From Chloroflexota bacterium (lineage in GTDB: Bacteria > Chloroflexota > Anaerolineae > UBA4142 > SHND01): a stretch of 64,000 nucleotides of DNA. The notes under the pieces are model-generated. The model did no database searches. It was not told where the DNA came from and saw only the letters and a list, made by a program, of their open reading frames with translations. The stretch covers positions 1 through 64,000 of the forward strand of contig SHND01000054.1 of assembly GCA_004295045.1 (NCBI GenBank), in the 5' to 3' direction. The translations under genes were made by a program, and so were the position numbers. Of this stretch, positions 25,790-34,557 are shown in pieces. The number at the start of each line of letters is the position of its first letter. Position 1 is the stretch's first letter.

Positions 25790-25828
25790 CCGACTCGATT
25801 CATCATACGCAATCTGCGAAAATTGATT

Positions 25829-25834
25829 TATAAT
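25829..25834 (+). promoter_or_regulatory. -10 box of the two-component operon
   Basis: TATAAT at 25829-25834, only 6 nt before the ATG at 25841. The -35 (TACGCA, 17 bp upstream) is weak. This placement implies a leaderless message. Confidence 0.5.
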
Positions 25835-25840
25835 GGCGGC

Positions 25841-26515
25841 ATGGCAGAGCGAATTCTCATCATCGAAGACGAAATCAAGATTGCCGATTTTTTGCGGCGC
25901 GGGTTGGCATATGAAGGATTCAAGGTTGAGGTCACGCACGACGGCGAGACAGGTCTAAAAGCCGCGCGCGATAATGTGCCTGATCTGGTGATCCTTGACG
26001 TGATGCTGCCGGGGTTGGATGGGTTGGAGGTTGCGCGTCGGCTGCGCGCCGGCGGGGAAACGCCAATTCTGATGCTGACGGCTAAAGATACGGTCCCCGA
26101 CAAGGTCAAGGGTTTCGAAAGTGGCGCAGATGATTATTTGGTCAAGCCGTTCGCGTTTGAAGAATTGCTCGCGCGCGTCAAAGCGCTGTTGCGCCGTAAC
26201 AAAGCCGTTGATCAAACGACGTTCCGTTTTTCCGATTTGTCGCTCGATACGGGAACGCGCGAGGTCTCACGCGGTGGGCGCAAAATAGACCTAACGACCA
26301 AAGAATTCGATCTCTTGCACTTTTTTATTCTGCATCCGCGTCAAGTGTTGTCGCGCGAATTGATCTATGATCGCATTTGGGGCTATGACTTTGGCGGCGA
26401 ATCAAATATTTTGGAAGTGTATATTCGCTATCTCCGCTCCAAACTTGAAGCACAAAATGAACCGCGCCTGATCCAAACCGTGCGCGGAGTGGGGTACGCC
26501 TTGCGCGAAGAGTAA
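25841..26515 (+). CDS. OmpR/PhoB-family response regulator
   Basis: 224 aa. The receiver domain has the acidic pair IIEDE, phospho-acceptor Asp53 ([10 protein letters not shown]), MLTAKD and Lys102 (LVKPF). The C-terminal winged helix contains [38 protein letters not shown] and LRSKLE...[10 protein letters not shown]. It pairs with the sensor kinase 81 bp downstream. OmpR-type regulators bind 11-bp-spaced direct repeats; a matching triple repeat lies before htrA at 30075. Direct control of htrA is a hypothesis. Confidence 0.95.
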   Translation: MAERILIIEDEIKIADFLRRGLAYEGFKVEVTHDGETGLKAARDNVPDLVILDVMLPGLDGLEVARRLRAGGETPILMLTAKDTVPDKVKGFESGADDYLVKPFAFEELLARVKALLRRNKAVDQTTFRFSDLSLDTGTREVSRGGRKIDLTTKEFDLLHFFILHPRQVLSRELIYDRIWGYDFGGESNILEVYIRYLRSKLEAQNEPRLIQTVRGVGYALREE

Positions 26516-26596
26516 AGAGCGACAAATATTGCCGCCGCGCTCCTCACTCCACTCTCGACTTTTTTTCGCTCCGCAAGAAAGCAGTTGATATTCCGT

Positions 26597-28066
26597 ATGT
26601 CCATTCGTACGCGTCTGACATTGTGGTATGTCGGACTCCTCGCGGTACTGCTCATCGTTTTTGCCATCGCGCTTTATGCGACGGTTTCTGTTACTTCATA
26701 CCAAGAAGTAGACCGTTCGTTAGAGCAGCGCGCCCGTGATATTCAATCCAGTTTTGTCGCCATTTCCCAGAAGGATGATATCGCGTCGATTCTCAAACGC
26801 GGCGGCTTTTTGGCGCCCGACGCTGATGTTTTTGCGAATTCTGAGATTTATGTGCAATTGCGACGGTCGGATGGAGTCGTCGCCAGTCGTTCGCAGAATC
26901 TGGGCAATAAATTCCTCGAAGTTCCACCCAACCAGCACCTGCGCGCCCAAATGGGCGAACCTGTTTTCTCTGATTTCACTGTAGACGCCACGCGCTTGCG
27001 CGCGTACGTTGCACCAATCAAAACTGAATCCGGACAAGTAGTCGGATATATCGAACTCGCACAATCGCTTCGCCTCGTAGACAACACTTTGCGTGATCTG
27101 GCAACGCTGTTGATTATCATTATCGCGAGCGGTTTAGCGGTTGCGGCGATCGGGGGATGGATCATCGCAGGCAATGTCCTTGCGCCAATTGATCGCGTGA
27201 CGATGACCGCACAAAAAATCACGCGCGCGCGCGATTTGGGACGACGCATCGAGGTTCCCGAAACGGCAGATGAGGTTGGGCGGCTTGCGATGACCTTTAA
27301 TGAAATGCTCGCGCGCATCGAAGAGTTGTTTCGCGCGCAGCAGCGCTTTGTGGCAGATGTCTCGCACGAATTGCGTTCTCCGTTGACGGCAGTACGCGGC
27401 AATCTTGATCTGTTGAAACGCGGCGCCGCAGAGGACCCTGCAGAACTCGCGCAGATGATTGAAGCGATGGATTCTGAGACGGCGCGGATGAGCCGTTTGG
27501 TGAGCGATTTGTTACTGCTCGAACGACAAGATTCGGGCGTGCCCATCGCGAAACAGCCGATTGAACTTGATACGTTGATGCTGGAAGTGTATAGGCAAGC
27601 GCACATTACCGCAAAGGGCATCACGCTGACGCTCGGCGCCGAAGATCAAGCGATTATTGTCGGCGACCGCGATCGTTTGAAACAAGTATTGCTGAATCTG
27701 GTGGACAATGCGATCAAATATACACCGCAGGGCGGCAAAGTGACTTTGTCGTTGACAAAAGAAGACCCCTGGGTAAAAGTTGCGGTGCAAGATACGGGCA
27801 TTGGGATCGCGCAGGAGAATCTGCCAAATTTGTTTGAGCGTTTTTATCGCGTGGACAAAGCGCGTTCGCGCGACGCGGGCGGCACGGGACTTGGACTCGC
27901 GATTGCCAAATCGGTTGTGGATGCGCACAATGGAAAAATTACGGTTGAATCACAATTAGGCAAAGGCAGTACATTCACGGTTTGGCTGCCATTGGCAGAA
28001 TCGAAAACTGTTTCAACTACGCCATCGCGTACACAATCACCACGCCTTGCATTGAATAAAACCTAA
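26597..28066 (+). CDS. Membrane sensor histidine kinase
   Basis: 489 aa starting at ATG 26597. A membrane helix (LWYVGLLAVLLIVFAIALYATV) is followed by an extracytoplasmic sensor of about 120 aa, a second helix (LATLLIIIIASGLAVAAIGGWIIAG) and a HAMP domain with RVTMTAQKITRARDLGRRI. HisKA has the phospho-His in FVADVSHELRSPLTAVRGNL. The ATPase domain has LLNLVDNAIKYT, DTGIGIAQENLPNLFERFYR and GGTGLGLAIAKSVV. It is CpxA/BaeS-like in layout, suggesting envelope sensing. It ends the operon at a terminator. Confidence 0.95.
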   Translation: MSIRTRLTLWYVGLLAVLLIVFAIALYATVSVTSYQEVDRSLEQRARDIQSSFVAISQKDDIASILKRGGFLAPDADVFANSEIYVQLRRSDGVVASRSQNLGNKFLEVPPNQHLRAQMGEPVFSDFTVDATRLRAYVAPIKTESGQVVGYIELAQSLRLVDNTLRDLATLLIIIIASGLAVAAIGGWIIAGNVLAPIDRVTMTAQKITRARDLGRRIEVPETADEVGRLAMTFNEMLARIEELFRAQQRFVADVSHELRSPLTAVRGNLDLLKRGAAEDPAELAQMIEAMDSETARMSRLVSDLLLLERQDSGVPIAKQPIELDTLMLEVYRQAHITAKGITLTLGAEDQAIIVGDRDRLKQVLLNLVDNAIKYTPQGGKVTLSLTKEDPWVKVAVQDTGIGIAQENLPNLFERFYRVDKARSRDAGGTGLGLAIAKSVVDAHNGKITVESQLGKGSTFTVWLPLAESKTVSTTPSRTQSPRLALNKT

Positions 28067-28107
28067 AAAAAACGGAACTGTTGCTCAAAAATAGTTCCGT
28101 TTTTTTA
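28065..28107 (+). terminator. Terminator of the two-component operon
   Basis: AACGGAACT (28071-28079) pairs with AGTTCCGTT (28093-28101); the loop is 13 nt and a T-run follows. Confidence 0.88.
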
Positions 28108-28164
28108 TTTCTGTTCACAAACTTTTTACGCATTTCTCATTTTTTCCTAATCTGCTCAAGTTAT

Positions 28165-28453
28165 CCTACGGGCGACAGGTTGGGGGATGCCAAAAAGGGT
28201 GAAGCGGAGCGAGGCTGTAAATATCCGAGCCAAGTGTTTTACAAGAGCGCACCCCTGTTCGGAGGGTCCAAGCTCTATTCCCCGCCTGATCCTTTAGCAA
28301 TAAAGATGTGCGTTTGATGCAAGACGTATCACGGTGGGACGCACAAAAATAAAAGGTTGTTCTCCTTTGTTGGGTGGTTGTGTACTGAATGGGTGTCAGT
28401 ACACAGATTTAGCAAGAATGCCGTATGTGGAAATTCACATGCGGCATTTTTTG
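28165..28453 (+). ncRNA. Candidate structured noncoding RNA
   Basis: This 370-bp gap has no reading frame with coding features but a chain of stems. CAGG/CCTG and GGGGGAT (28182-28188)/ATTCCCC (28277-28283) enclose two hairpins (GGCT/AGCC; GAGC...ACCCCT/AGGGT...GCTC). Then come GTGCGT/ACGCAC (28309-28344), AAAGG/CCTTT, GTGTACTGA (28380-28388)/TCAGTACAC (28396-28404) and a terminator. It is isolated from the kinase by another terminator and faces a minus-strand gene, so it is a stand-alone transcript. A weak promoter, TTTACG-17-TAATCT, lies at about 28126-28154. I looked for RNase P, tmRNA, SRP and common riboswitch signatures and did not find them. A divergent 6S RNA remains possible. Confidence 0.6.
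28418..28453 (+). terminator. Terminator ending the candidate ncRNA
   Basis: ATGCCGTATGTG (28418-28429), loop GAAATT, CACATGCGGCAT (28436-28447) and a T-run. Confidence 0.88.
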
Positions 28454-28484
28454 TTGGCTCGCAGCGAGATTGCATGTAAACTAT

Positions 28485-29078
28485 TTATCTGACGTACAAA
28501 TGCAAAATCCAATCAATGCCGTATGAAGCGGCGTACGCCAGTGCAATATTTTTGATAATTTTGCCCGCGCCTGCAGAGCATAAATAGAGCCACCAAGGCA
28601 TTCTCAGCGCGCCCGCTACAATTCCGGCGAGGTCAAAAACTGGATTGGGAATCAGCGCCAAGATGAAAATAGTCAATGCCCCATACCGCCGCATCCATGC
28701 CGCCATTCGTCCGTAACGGGGTGAACTGTCAATCAGTTCTTGTCCGCTGTATCCCGCTAAATAGCCCGTCATTTCGCCGAGCGCCTGCCCTGCGCCCGCG
28801 ACAATCCCGACTAGGAGCGGATTGCCGATGCTTCCGGCAATGAGCGTCAATGCAATTCCCGGTACCGGCAAAATGAGCGTCGCGTTGCTCAGGAGCGAAA
28901 GAAAAAATAGGACAATCAAGCCGCCGGGTGATTCCAGCAGCGTTTCCACTTGGGCGCGGCGTTCGGGGTCGAACAGAATCAGAATGGTTGCAGTAAACGC
29001 GACGATGAGAATGAAGACGGTGAGAATTTGAATGAGGCGAAGGCGCTGTTGTGAAGGTGCGGCGGGAACGGGAGTCAT
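28485..29078 (-). CDS. VTT/DedA-type (SNARE-associated) membrane protein
   Basis: 197 aa from ATG 29078 (a GTG eight codons upstream is in frame). It has four to five membrane segments. The VTT core contains LLSNATLILPVPGIALTLIAG, AGQALGEMTGYLAGYSG, YGALTIFILALIPNPVFDLAGIVAG and MPWWLYLCSAGAGKIIKN. The conserved Gly-Glu and the Pro-rich loop are the family hallmarks. DedA/VTT proteins are thought to be lipid scramblases or transporters for membrane homeostasis. It is transcribed alone, divergently from the deacetylase gene. Confidence 0.85.
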   Translation of the reverse strand: MTPVPAAPSQQRLRLIQILTVFILIVAFTATILILFDPERRAQVETLLESPGGLIVLFFLSLLSNATLILPVPGIALTLIAGSIGNPLLVGIVAGAGQALGEMTGYLAGYSGQELIDSSPRYGRMAAWMRRYGALTIFILALIPNPVFDLAGIVAGALRMPWWLYLCSAGAGKIIKNIALAYAASYGIDWILHLYVR

Positions 29079-29136
29079 AGTTTGTGGCGGCGATTGTCGC
29101 ACCGGAAACCTACTACGTCAAACAGGAAATTGGTGA

Positions 29137-30060
29137 ATGAATCACAAATCTGTCGTTTTTTCATTTTTTGTCTCAATCATGTTCGCTGCTGCGGCAGGCT
29201 GTGCGCCAACCCCGGAGCAAGTAACGCCAACTCTACCGCCGATTGTTCAAGTCACTGCGGAATCATCCCCAACCGTTCAGCCCACCGCGACATTAGCGCC
29301 GACTGTTACGCCACTGCCCACCGCAACCGCAACACCTGCTCCAACCGCGACGCCATTCATCACGCCGCCCGCGGCGGGGCAAGCTATTGTTGCGCCAATC
29401 CTAATGTATCATCACTTGAAATATCTCGAACCCAACGCGAGTGAAGCGTTACAAACTTGGACCGTCGCGCCCGATCAATTTGCCGCGCAGTTGGATTATT
29501 TACAGCAGAAAGGTTTTCACACCATTACGTTCAAGCAACTCGTCGAATTTTTCGATAACGGCGCGCCTTTGCCAACAAATCCGATTCTGCTCACCTTTGA
29601 TGACGGATGGATTGATGGGTACACGGTCGCATTTCCTGAATTGACCAAGCGCGGCATGGTGGGAAATTTTTTTGTGCCAACCCAATATGCCGATGCCGGC
29701 GGCGAATTATTTATGAATTGGGACCAAATCCGCGAGATGGATCGGGCGGGGATGGAAATTGACGGGCATACGATTGATCATGCAGATTTGAACAAAGCGA
29801 ACCTTGACGTACTCCGCCGCCAGTTGCGCGCTTCCAAGCAGCAGATGGAACAAGAACTGGGACATCCCGTTTACGCGCTCTCGTATCCGTTCGGCGCATT
29901 CAACGCGGGCGTCGTTGCGGAAACGGAAGCGGCGGGCTATCGCGCGGCGGTCATTTTGTGCTGTGGCTATGAATTGAATTCGGACATTTTGCTCACATTG
30001 CCGCGCATCCGAATTTCCTATAACGATCCCCTATCGGAAATCGAGAAAAAGTTGCCGTGA
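29137..30060 (+). CDS. Polysaccharide deacetylase lipoprotein (NodB domain)
   Basis: 307 aa. The signal peptide has a lipobox ending AAAGC near residue 22. A Thr/Pro-rich linker to about residue 80 leads to the NodB domain: MYHHLKYL, the metal-binding LLTFDDGWIDGY (Asp-Asp), NFFVPTQYAD, IDGHTIDHADL (His...His), and SYPFGAFNAGV. All core catalytic motifs are present, so it should be an active de-N-acetylase acting on surface glycans or peptidoglycan outside the membrane. It lies upstream of htrA with a regulatory gap between them. Confidence 0.9.
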   Translation: MNHKSVVFSFFVSIMFAAAAGCAPTPEQVTPTLPPIVQVTAESSPTVQPTATLAPTVTPLPTATATPAPTATPFITPPAAGQAIVAPILMYHHLKYLEPNASEALQTWTVAPDQFAAQLDYLQQKGFHTITFKQLVEFFDNGAPLPTNPILLTFDDGWIDGYTVAFPELTKRGMVGNFFVPTQYADAGGELFMNWDQIREMDRAGMEIDGHTIDHADLNKANLDVLRRQLRASKQQMEQELGHPVYALSYPFGAFNAGVVAETEAAGYRAAVILCCGYELNSDILLTLPRIRISYNDPLSEIEKKLP

Positions 30061-30074
30061 CTCTTTAGGTCAGC

Positions 30075-30102
30075 TTAAGCCAGCGTTAAGCTCATGATAA
30101 GA
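30075..30102 (+). promoter_or_regulatory. Triple 11-bp direct repeat before htrA (operator candidate)
   Basis: TTAAGC at 30075, TTAAGC at 30086 and ATAAGA at 30097 lie exactly 11 bp apart. This period and tandem layout is what OmpR-family response regulators bind, as in CpxR boxes. It is placed 36-63 bp before the htrA start. Confidence 0.55.
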
Positions 30103-30137
30103 CAATAGGCGTGGTTTATGCATAGGAGGCAATAATT

Positions 30138-31265
30138 ATGTCACGGTCATCTAATGGATGGATTGTAATTCTTGTATTGTTAGGCATCATGCTTGCCGTC
30201 GTCGGCGGCGGCGTGATGGGCGGCGTGGTTGGCATGTACGTCGCGCGCGGAACGGCTGCCCCCGTCGCTGCGCCCGTACCGCAAGAGATCAAGGCGGTCA
30301 CTCCGGGACAAGCGCCCGCAGTCCAAAATCTCACCGTCAACACGACGACCGAGCTGATTGGCACCGTACAAAAAGTAGAGCCCGCGGTCGTTACGGTGGT
30401 CACGGATCTGAATACGCGCAGCGCGGGTGAAGTGCAAGCATCCGGCTCCGGTGTAATTATTTCACAAGATGGTCATATCATCACCAATAACCATGTCGTC
30501 GAAGGGGCAAGCAGCGTGTCTGTCATTTATGAAGACGGCACACGCACCAATGCAACCATCGTCGGCACGGATCCCGTAACGGACATTGCGGTGTTAAAGG
30601 TGAACGACAAAGTGCCCACGTATGTTCCCTTTGGCGATTCGAACGCGCTGCAATTGGGCGAATGGGTCATTGCGATTGGCAGTCCGCTTGGCAATTATCG
30701 CGGCTCTGTTACCGTTGGCGTTGTGAGCGGCTTGAATCGTAGTGTGGACGGGACTCAGCAAGAAGGACTGATCCAAACTGACGCCGCAATCAATCACGGT
30801 AATTCAGGCGGTCCTTTGATCAATCTGGCAGGACAGATCGTCGGCATCAACACGCTGGTGGTACGCGAAAGCGTTGGCGGCGCGCCAGCCGAAGGTTTGG
30901 GTTTTGCGGTGCCGTCAAATATTGTGCGCGCTGTTGCCGAGCAGTTGATTGCGCGGGGCAAGATCGAATATCCGTTCATCGGAATTTCGTATCAGGAAGT
31001 CACGCCGCAGCTCGCGAGTGAACTTGGACTCGCTGCCAAGAACGGCGTTCTCATTCAACAAATCACGGCTGGCAGTCCCGCCGCGCGCGCGGGCTTGCAG
31101 ATGCGTGATGTTGTAACGGCGATTGATAACAAAGCGATTGATGAAAATACTTCGCTGCGCTCGCTCCTCTTTCAATATCATGTGGGCGACACAGTGACTC
31201 TAACTGTAGAGCGCGGCGGACAGCCGCTCCAAGTCAAGGTAACGCTGGTAGCAAGACCATCGTAA
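30138..31265 (+). CDS. htrA: HtrA/DegP-type serine protease with PDZ domain
   Basis: 375 aa with an AGGAGG ribosome-binding site. N-terminal membrane anchor (residues 8-34), Pro/Ala linker, then a trypsin-like domain with triad His119 (TNNHVVEG), Asp149 (DPVTDIAVLKV) and Ser223 (NHGNSGGPL). One PDZ domain follows from about residue 275 (GLAAKNGVLIQQITAGSPAARAGLQMRDVV). It is a membrane-tethered quality-control protease and chaperone outside the cytoplasm. The upstream direct repeats suggest envelope-stress control, possibly by the two-component system 2-4 kb away. Confidence 0.96.
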   Translation: MSRSSNGWIVILVLLGIMLAVVGGGVMGGVVGMYVARGTAAPVAAPVPQEIKAVTPGQAPAVQNLTVNTTTELIGTVQKVEPAVVTVVTDLNTRSAGEVQASGSGVIISQDGHIITNNHVVEGASSVSVIYEDGTRTNATIVGTDPVTDIAVLKVNDKVPTYVPFGDSNALQLGEWVIAIGSPLGNYRGSVTVGVVSGLNRSVDGTQQEGLIQTDAAINHGNSGGPLINLAGQIVGINTLVVRESVGGAPAEGLGFAVPSNIVRAVAEQLIARGKIEYPFIGISYQEVTPQLASELGLAAKNGVLIQQITAGSPAARAGLQMRDVVTAIDNKAIDENTSLRSLLFQYHVGDTVTLTVERGGQPLQVKVTLVARPS

Positions 31266-31291
31266 GCGGAACAAGTTACGCGAATGAAAAT

Positions 31292-31325
31292 AAAAACGCC
31301 TCTCAATGCGAGAGGCGTTTTTTCG
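31292..31325. terminator. Bidirectional terminator
   Basis: CGCCTCTC (31297-31304), loop AATGC, GAGAGGCG (31310-31317), with flanking A and T runs, between convergent htrA and tatC. Confidence 0.93.
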
Positions 31326-32528
31326 TTACACTTTGGCGGGAATTTGCGGCGATGTTGCTTTTGGCGTTGGACGCGCCAACCACGCAAAGGCAATTCCCAA
31401 TAGATACAAACCCACCATCGGTAGCGCTACGAGCGTCATGTTGAAAATATCCACTGTAGGGGTGATCACTGCCGCCGCGACCGCGATAATCACAAGCGCG
31501 TAACGCCACTGCTGTGCGAATTGACGCGCTGTGACGACATTAAAGCGCGCGAGGAAAAACATCACGAGCGGCAATTCAAAGGTGAGTCCGACCCAAAATA
31601 ACAGTGCGAGCGCGAAATCAATGTAATCCTCCAACGCGGGCAGTGGCTGCACCAATGAACCGCCAAGCCCAAACAAGAAATCGAGCGCGCTGGGCAAAAG
31701 CAAAAAGTAGGTGAACAGCACGCCGCCGACGAACAAAAGAAGTGCGAGCGGCAAGAGAAAATACATCGGACGAATTTCGCGCGCCGTCAAGCCCTCATAC
31801 ACGTTCTGGCGTTGTTCTTCGGCTTCTGCCAATTCTTCGGGATCAAGTTCCGCGCGTTCCACTTGCCATTCTTTTTCGCTCATCGCCGCGTACGGAAATT
31901 TTGGTCCGCGCAGAAACAACAGCAGTTGCAGCAAAATCATTGGCAGCGCGGTGGCAAAGCCCGCAATCAACGCGAGTTTGACGTAGGTTGTAAATAGTTC
32001 GGTGGGCTTGAGCACTACCGGCGTTGTTGTGGTGAGTGACACGGGCAGCAGCGTCCCCGCAGGAATGGTTATTGTCCCGCTCACCGGACCCGTCGCAGTA
32101 ATTACCGAGGTGATAACTTGTACATCTTGTGCCAACACATAGTTGCTGACCGGTAAATTGGCTGGAGTTGCAGGTTGAATCACGCGGACAGGGCGAATGA
32201 TAAAGCCGAGCAGTGGCTGTGCAAAGACAAATGCAATTCCAAACCCAATGCCAAAGGAAATGAGAACGTACAAGAGACGGCGGCGCAATTCTTCCAAGTG
32301 CCCCGTGACTTGGTACAAAATTTGAATGCCCGCGTAGATGTTGCTTTTTTGGCTGATCCAGTAGCGCCGCGCGTTGTGCAGGGTCCCAAGCGGCGGCTGC
32401 CCGTTGCGCGTGCGTTGAAAATCGGTCAGCGCGAGCCACAACGCTTCAATGCTTTCGGGCAAACGGCGCGGACCGATGACGAGCAAAGCCACAAGCGCCA
32501 AAATGACAATCGAAAGAATATCAGGCAT
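31326..32528 (-). CDS. tatC: TatC with an N-terminal TatA/B-like segment
   Basis: 400 aa, far longer than the usual 250. Residues 1-40 (ILSIVILALVALLVIGPRRLPE followed by an amphipathic helix with DFQRTRNG) match the TatA/B anchor-hinge-helix layout, including the GPRRLPE hinge. TatC proper starts near residue 75 (GHLEELRRRLLYVL) and has six helices. Two insertions stand out: a Thr/Val-rich outer loop (about 115-165) and a Glu-rich cytoplasmic loop (about 205-235, AELDPEELAEAEEQRQ). It is the core receptor for twin-arginine signal peptides. The TatB-like fusion is inferred from motif and position. It lies 7 bp from tatA. Confidence 0.92.
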   Translation of the reverse strand: MPDILSIVILALVALLVIGPRRLPESIEALWLALTDFQRTRNGQPPLGTLHNARRYWISQKSNIYAGIQILYQVTGHLEELRRRLLYVLISFGIGFGIAFVFAQPLLGFIIRPVRVIQPATPANLPVSNYVLAQDVQVITSVITATGPVSGTITIPAGTLLPVSLTTTTPVVLKPTELFTTYVKLALIAGFATALPMILLQLLLFLRGPKFPYAAMSEKEWQVERAELDPEELAEAEEQRQNVYEGLTAREIRPMYFLLPLALLLFVGGVLFTYFLLLPSALDFLFGLGGSLVQPLPALEDYIDFALALLFWVGLTFELPLVMFFLARFNVVTARQFAQQWRYALVIIAVAAAVITPTVDIFNMTLVALPMVGLYLLGIAFAWLARPTPKATSPQIPAKV

Positions 32529-32534
32529 GGCGCG

Positions 32535-32909
32535 TCAATTATGCGCGGACGATTCCTTCTCTGCCGCAGGGTTGGACAAAGTTGAGGGGCTGGCTGTGCT
32601 GTTCGAGAGGGGAGGGGATATTTCGGCAGGTGAATCTTCGCGCAGGATCTTATTTTCCGGTTCTGCCGGCGCGGTTGCTTCGACTGGGATAGTTTCGCTC
32701 GGCGGAGTCATGCGCGCTTTATCCAATTCCATCGAAGTCTCAAGTGCGCTGTTCATTTGATCGTTCAGGGAATCGAGATTGTCGCGAATTTCGCGCGACG
32801 CGCCGCCGATTCGTTTTGCCAATTCAGGCAATTTGTCAGGTCCAAATAACACGAGGACGACGATCAGAATTACGAGAATTTCCGTCGTGCCAACACCAAA
32901 AAAATTCAT
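32535..32909 (-). CDS. tatA: Twin-arginine translocase subunit TatA/B
   Basis: 124 aa. [36 protein letters not shown] gives the short membrane anchor, FGP hinge and amphipathic helix. A Pro/Glu/Ser-rich tail follows. It forms the pore with TatC. The start overlaps the nusB stop by one base. The FGTTEI start and E near residue 10 lean towards TatB-type or bifunctional TatA. Confidence 0.92.
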   Translation of the reverse strand: MNFFGVGTTEILVILIVVLVLFGPDKLPELAKRIGGASREIRDNLDSLNDQMNSALETSMELDKARMTPPSETIPVEATAPAEPENKILREDSPAEISPPLSNSTASPSTLSNPAAEKESSAHN

Positions 32910-33364
32910 TACCCGCCTCGCTTTGCCAATGCGGGATGTCCTGCCAGATACGCTCCCAGTACGCCATTGATAAAACGCGGCGCGCTGTCACTGCCGTACA
33001 GTTTCGCAAGTTCCACTGCTTCATTGATCGCAACTTTGACCGGCACATCCCCCATATATTTTAACTCATAGAACGCCAAGCGGAGTACATTGCGGTCTAC
33101 AATTGCCAATTGATCTACAGGGTATTCGGGCGCGAATTTCGCAATTAACGCGTCCAATTCATCCCGCTGCGCCACGACCCCATTCACCAATGCGCGCACA
33201 AATTCTTCCCCTTCGGGCGGCATTGGATCGCGGTCGGTGCCTTCGTCTTCTTCGCGGGCTGCTTCCAAGCGACGCGGCAGCGCGATCTCGACGGGATGTT
33301 CTACCGAATCTACTTCAAACAATACCTGGAGCGCCAGCGCGCGGGCTTTGCGACGAACTTTCAT
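32909..33364 (-). CDS. nusB: Transcription antitermination factor NusB
   Basis: 151 aa, usual length. [21 protein letters not shown] is the NusB opening; [48 protein letters not shown] is the hallmark C-terminal region. It binds boxA RNA with NusE to prevent termination in rRNA operons. It sits in a run with the upstream asp23 gene (3-bp gap) and tatA. Confidence 0.97.
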   Translation of the reverse strand: MKVRRKARALALQVLFEVDSVEHPVEIALPRRLEAAREEDEGTDRDPMPPEGEEFVRALVNGVVAQRDELDALIAKFAPEYPVDQLAIVDRNVLRLAFYELKYMGDVPVKVAINEAVELAKLYGSDSAPRFINGVLGAYLAGHPALAKRGG

Positions 33365-33367
33365 CTT

Positions 33368-33724
33368 TTATTGTAACGTCGTATCAAGCGGATCTTGTAC
33401 GTCCGCGAAATGGATATTCACTGCGCGCACGGGCATTCCCACCACATCTGAAATCGCTCGATGAATCTCACGCTGTAGGGCTTGACCCAATGCAAGTAAT
33501 TGTGTATTGGGCAGCGCGATCACATAGACATCTATGGTCACCGCGCCGTCCTCAACTTGAATGTCAACTCCGCTGGCAGAACGGCTCCCGCGAAACACGC
33601 GGCTCATCCGTCCTGACAGACTGGTGGACAAACGCGCGACTCCATCCGTAGATTCCGCGACTTGGCGTACTACGGTTGTAACGACTTGTGGTGAAATCAC
33701 CACTGCACCCAAAGTTTCATCCAT
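33368..33724 (-). CDS. Asp23/Gls24 (YqhY-type) protein
   Basis: 118 aa single DUF322 domain: LGAVVISPQVVTTVVRQVAESTDGV at the N-terminus, DIQVEDGAVTIDVYVIALP and VGMPVRAVNIHFADV. YqhY-like proteins lie beside nusB in many Firmicutes and are linked to acetyl-CoA carboxylase control and fatty-acid synthesis; here fabG and fabD lie just upstream. Cytoplasmic. A repeat hairpin (locus h) separates it from fabG. Confidence 0.9.
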   Translation of the reverse strand: MDETLGAVVISPQVVTTVVRQVAESTDGVARLSTSLSGRMSRVFRGSRSASGVDIQVEDGAVTIDVYVIALPNTQLLALGQALQREIHRAISDVVGMPVRAVNIHFADVQDPLDTTLQ

Positions 33725-33786
33725 GAATCAATGCACAATTGTCAATGCACAATGCACATCCCATTCAGCATTGTGCATTCCGCATT
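33725..33786. repeat. AATGCAC-unit repeat hairpin (locus h)
   Basis: Repeated AATGCACA units on the left and the inverted GCATTGTGCATTCCGCATT on the right fold on each other. It begins at the base after the asp23 start codon region. Confidence 0.65.
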
Positions 33787-33813
33787 TGCCAAACCTTGGC
33801 TTGGCAGCATTCG

Positions 33814-34557
33814 TCAAACCATTCCTCCATCCACCGCCAGTACCTGTCCGGTAATGTACGACGCGCGGTCTGACGCGAGGAACGCGACCACATCTGCAAC
33901 TTCTTCCGTTGTGCCAAAACGCTGCATCGGAATAAATTTTACAATGTTTTCCTTGATCTCTTGGGGTAATGCGTTTGTCAAATCGGTGGGGATATATCCT
34001 GCGGCAACCGCGTTCACGGCAATCCCTTTCGGCGCATATTCTTTTGCCATGGCTTTGGTAAAGCCGATCACGCCCGCTTTGGCAGCCGAATAGTTCGTTT
34101 GCCCCGGATTGCCCATCACACCCGACACCGAAGTGATATTGACGATGCGTCCGTATTTTTGTTTCATCATCTGCCGCAGCGCGGCTTTGGAACAATTGAA
34201 CACACTTTTCAAATCATTCTCGATGATGAAATCGAAATCTTCTTCTTTCATTAACGCCAACAAATTGTCGCGCGTCGTTCCTGCATTATTCACCAAAATA
34301 TCGAGCCGTCCAAACGCATCCAGCGTCGCTTTGATCACGCTCTGCGCTTGATCGAATTTGCTCACATCGCCTTGCACGGCGAGCGCGTCGCCGCCATTCG
34401 CTTTGATTTCGTCCACCACTTGATTCGCGGCATCCGCGCTTTTGTAATAATTCACTACAACTTTTGCGCCGAGTCCGCCAAGTCGAATTGCGATCGCGCG
34501 TCCGATGCCGCGCGATGCGCCCGTGACCAGCGCAACCTTGCCATTGAGGTCAATCAT
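33814..34557 (-). CDS. fabG: 3-oxoacyl-[acyl-carrier-protein] reductase
   Basis: 247 aa SDR enzyme. NAD(P) motif VTGASRGIGRAIAIRLG, NNAG (VNNAGTTRD), catalytic Ser in NITSVSG, YSAAK (NYSAAKAGVIGFTKA), and the C-terminal YITGQVLAVDGGM. It reduces 3-oxoacyl-ACP with NADPH in type II fatty-acid synthesis. It is translationally coupled to fabD (ATGA overlap at 34554-34557). Confidence 0.95.
   Translation of the reverse strand: MIDLNGKVALVTGASRGIGRAIAIRLGGLGAKVVVNYYKSADAANQVVDEIKANGGDALAVQGDVSKFDQAQSVIKATLDAFGRLDILVNNAGTTRDNLLALMKEEDFDFIIENDLKSVFNCSKAALRQMMKQKYGRIVNITSVSGVMGNPGQTNYSAAKAGVIGFTKAMAKEYAPKGIAVNAVAAGYIPTDLTNALPQEIKENIVKFIPMQRFGTTEEVADVVAFLASDRASYITGQVLAVDGGMV

Noticed and set aside
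28165..28453. RNase P RNA, tmRNA or SRP RNA
   Set aside because: None of their conserved cores (such as GAGGAAAGUCC, the tRNA-like ends, or GGAAGCAGCC) is present.
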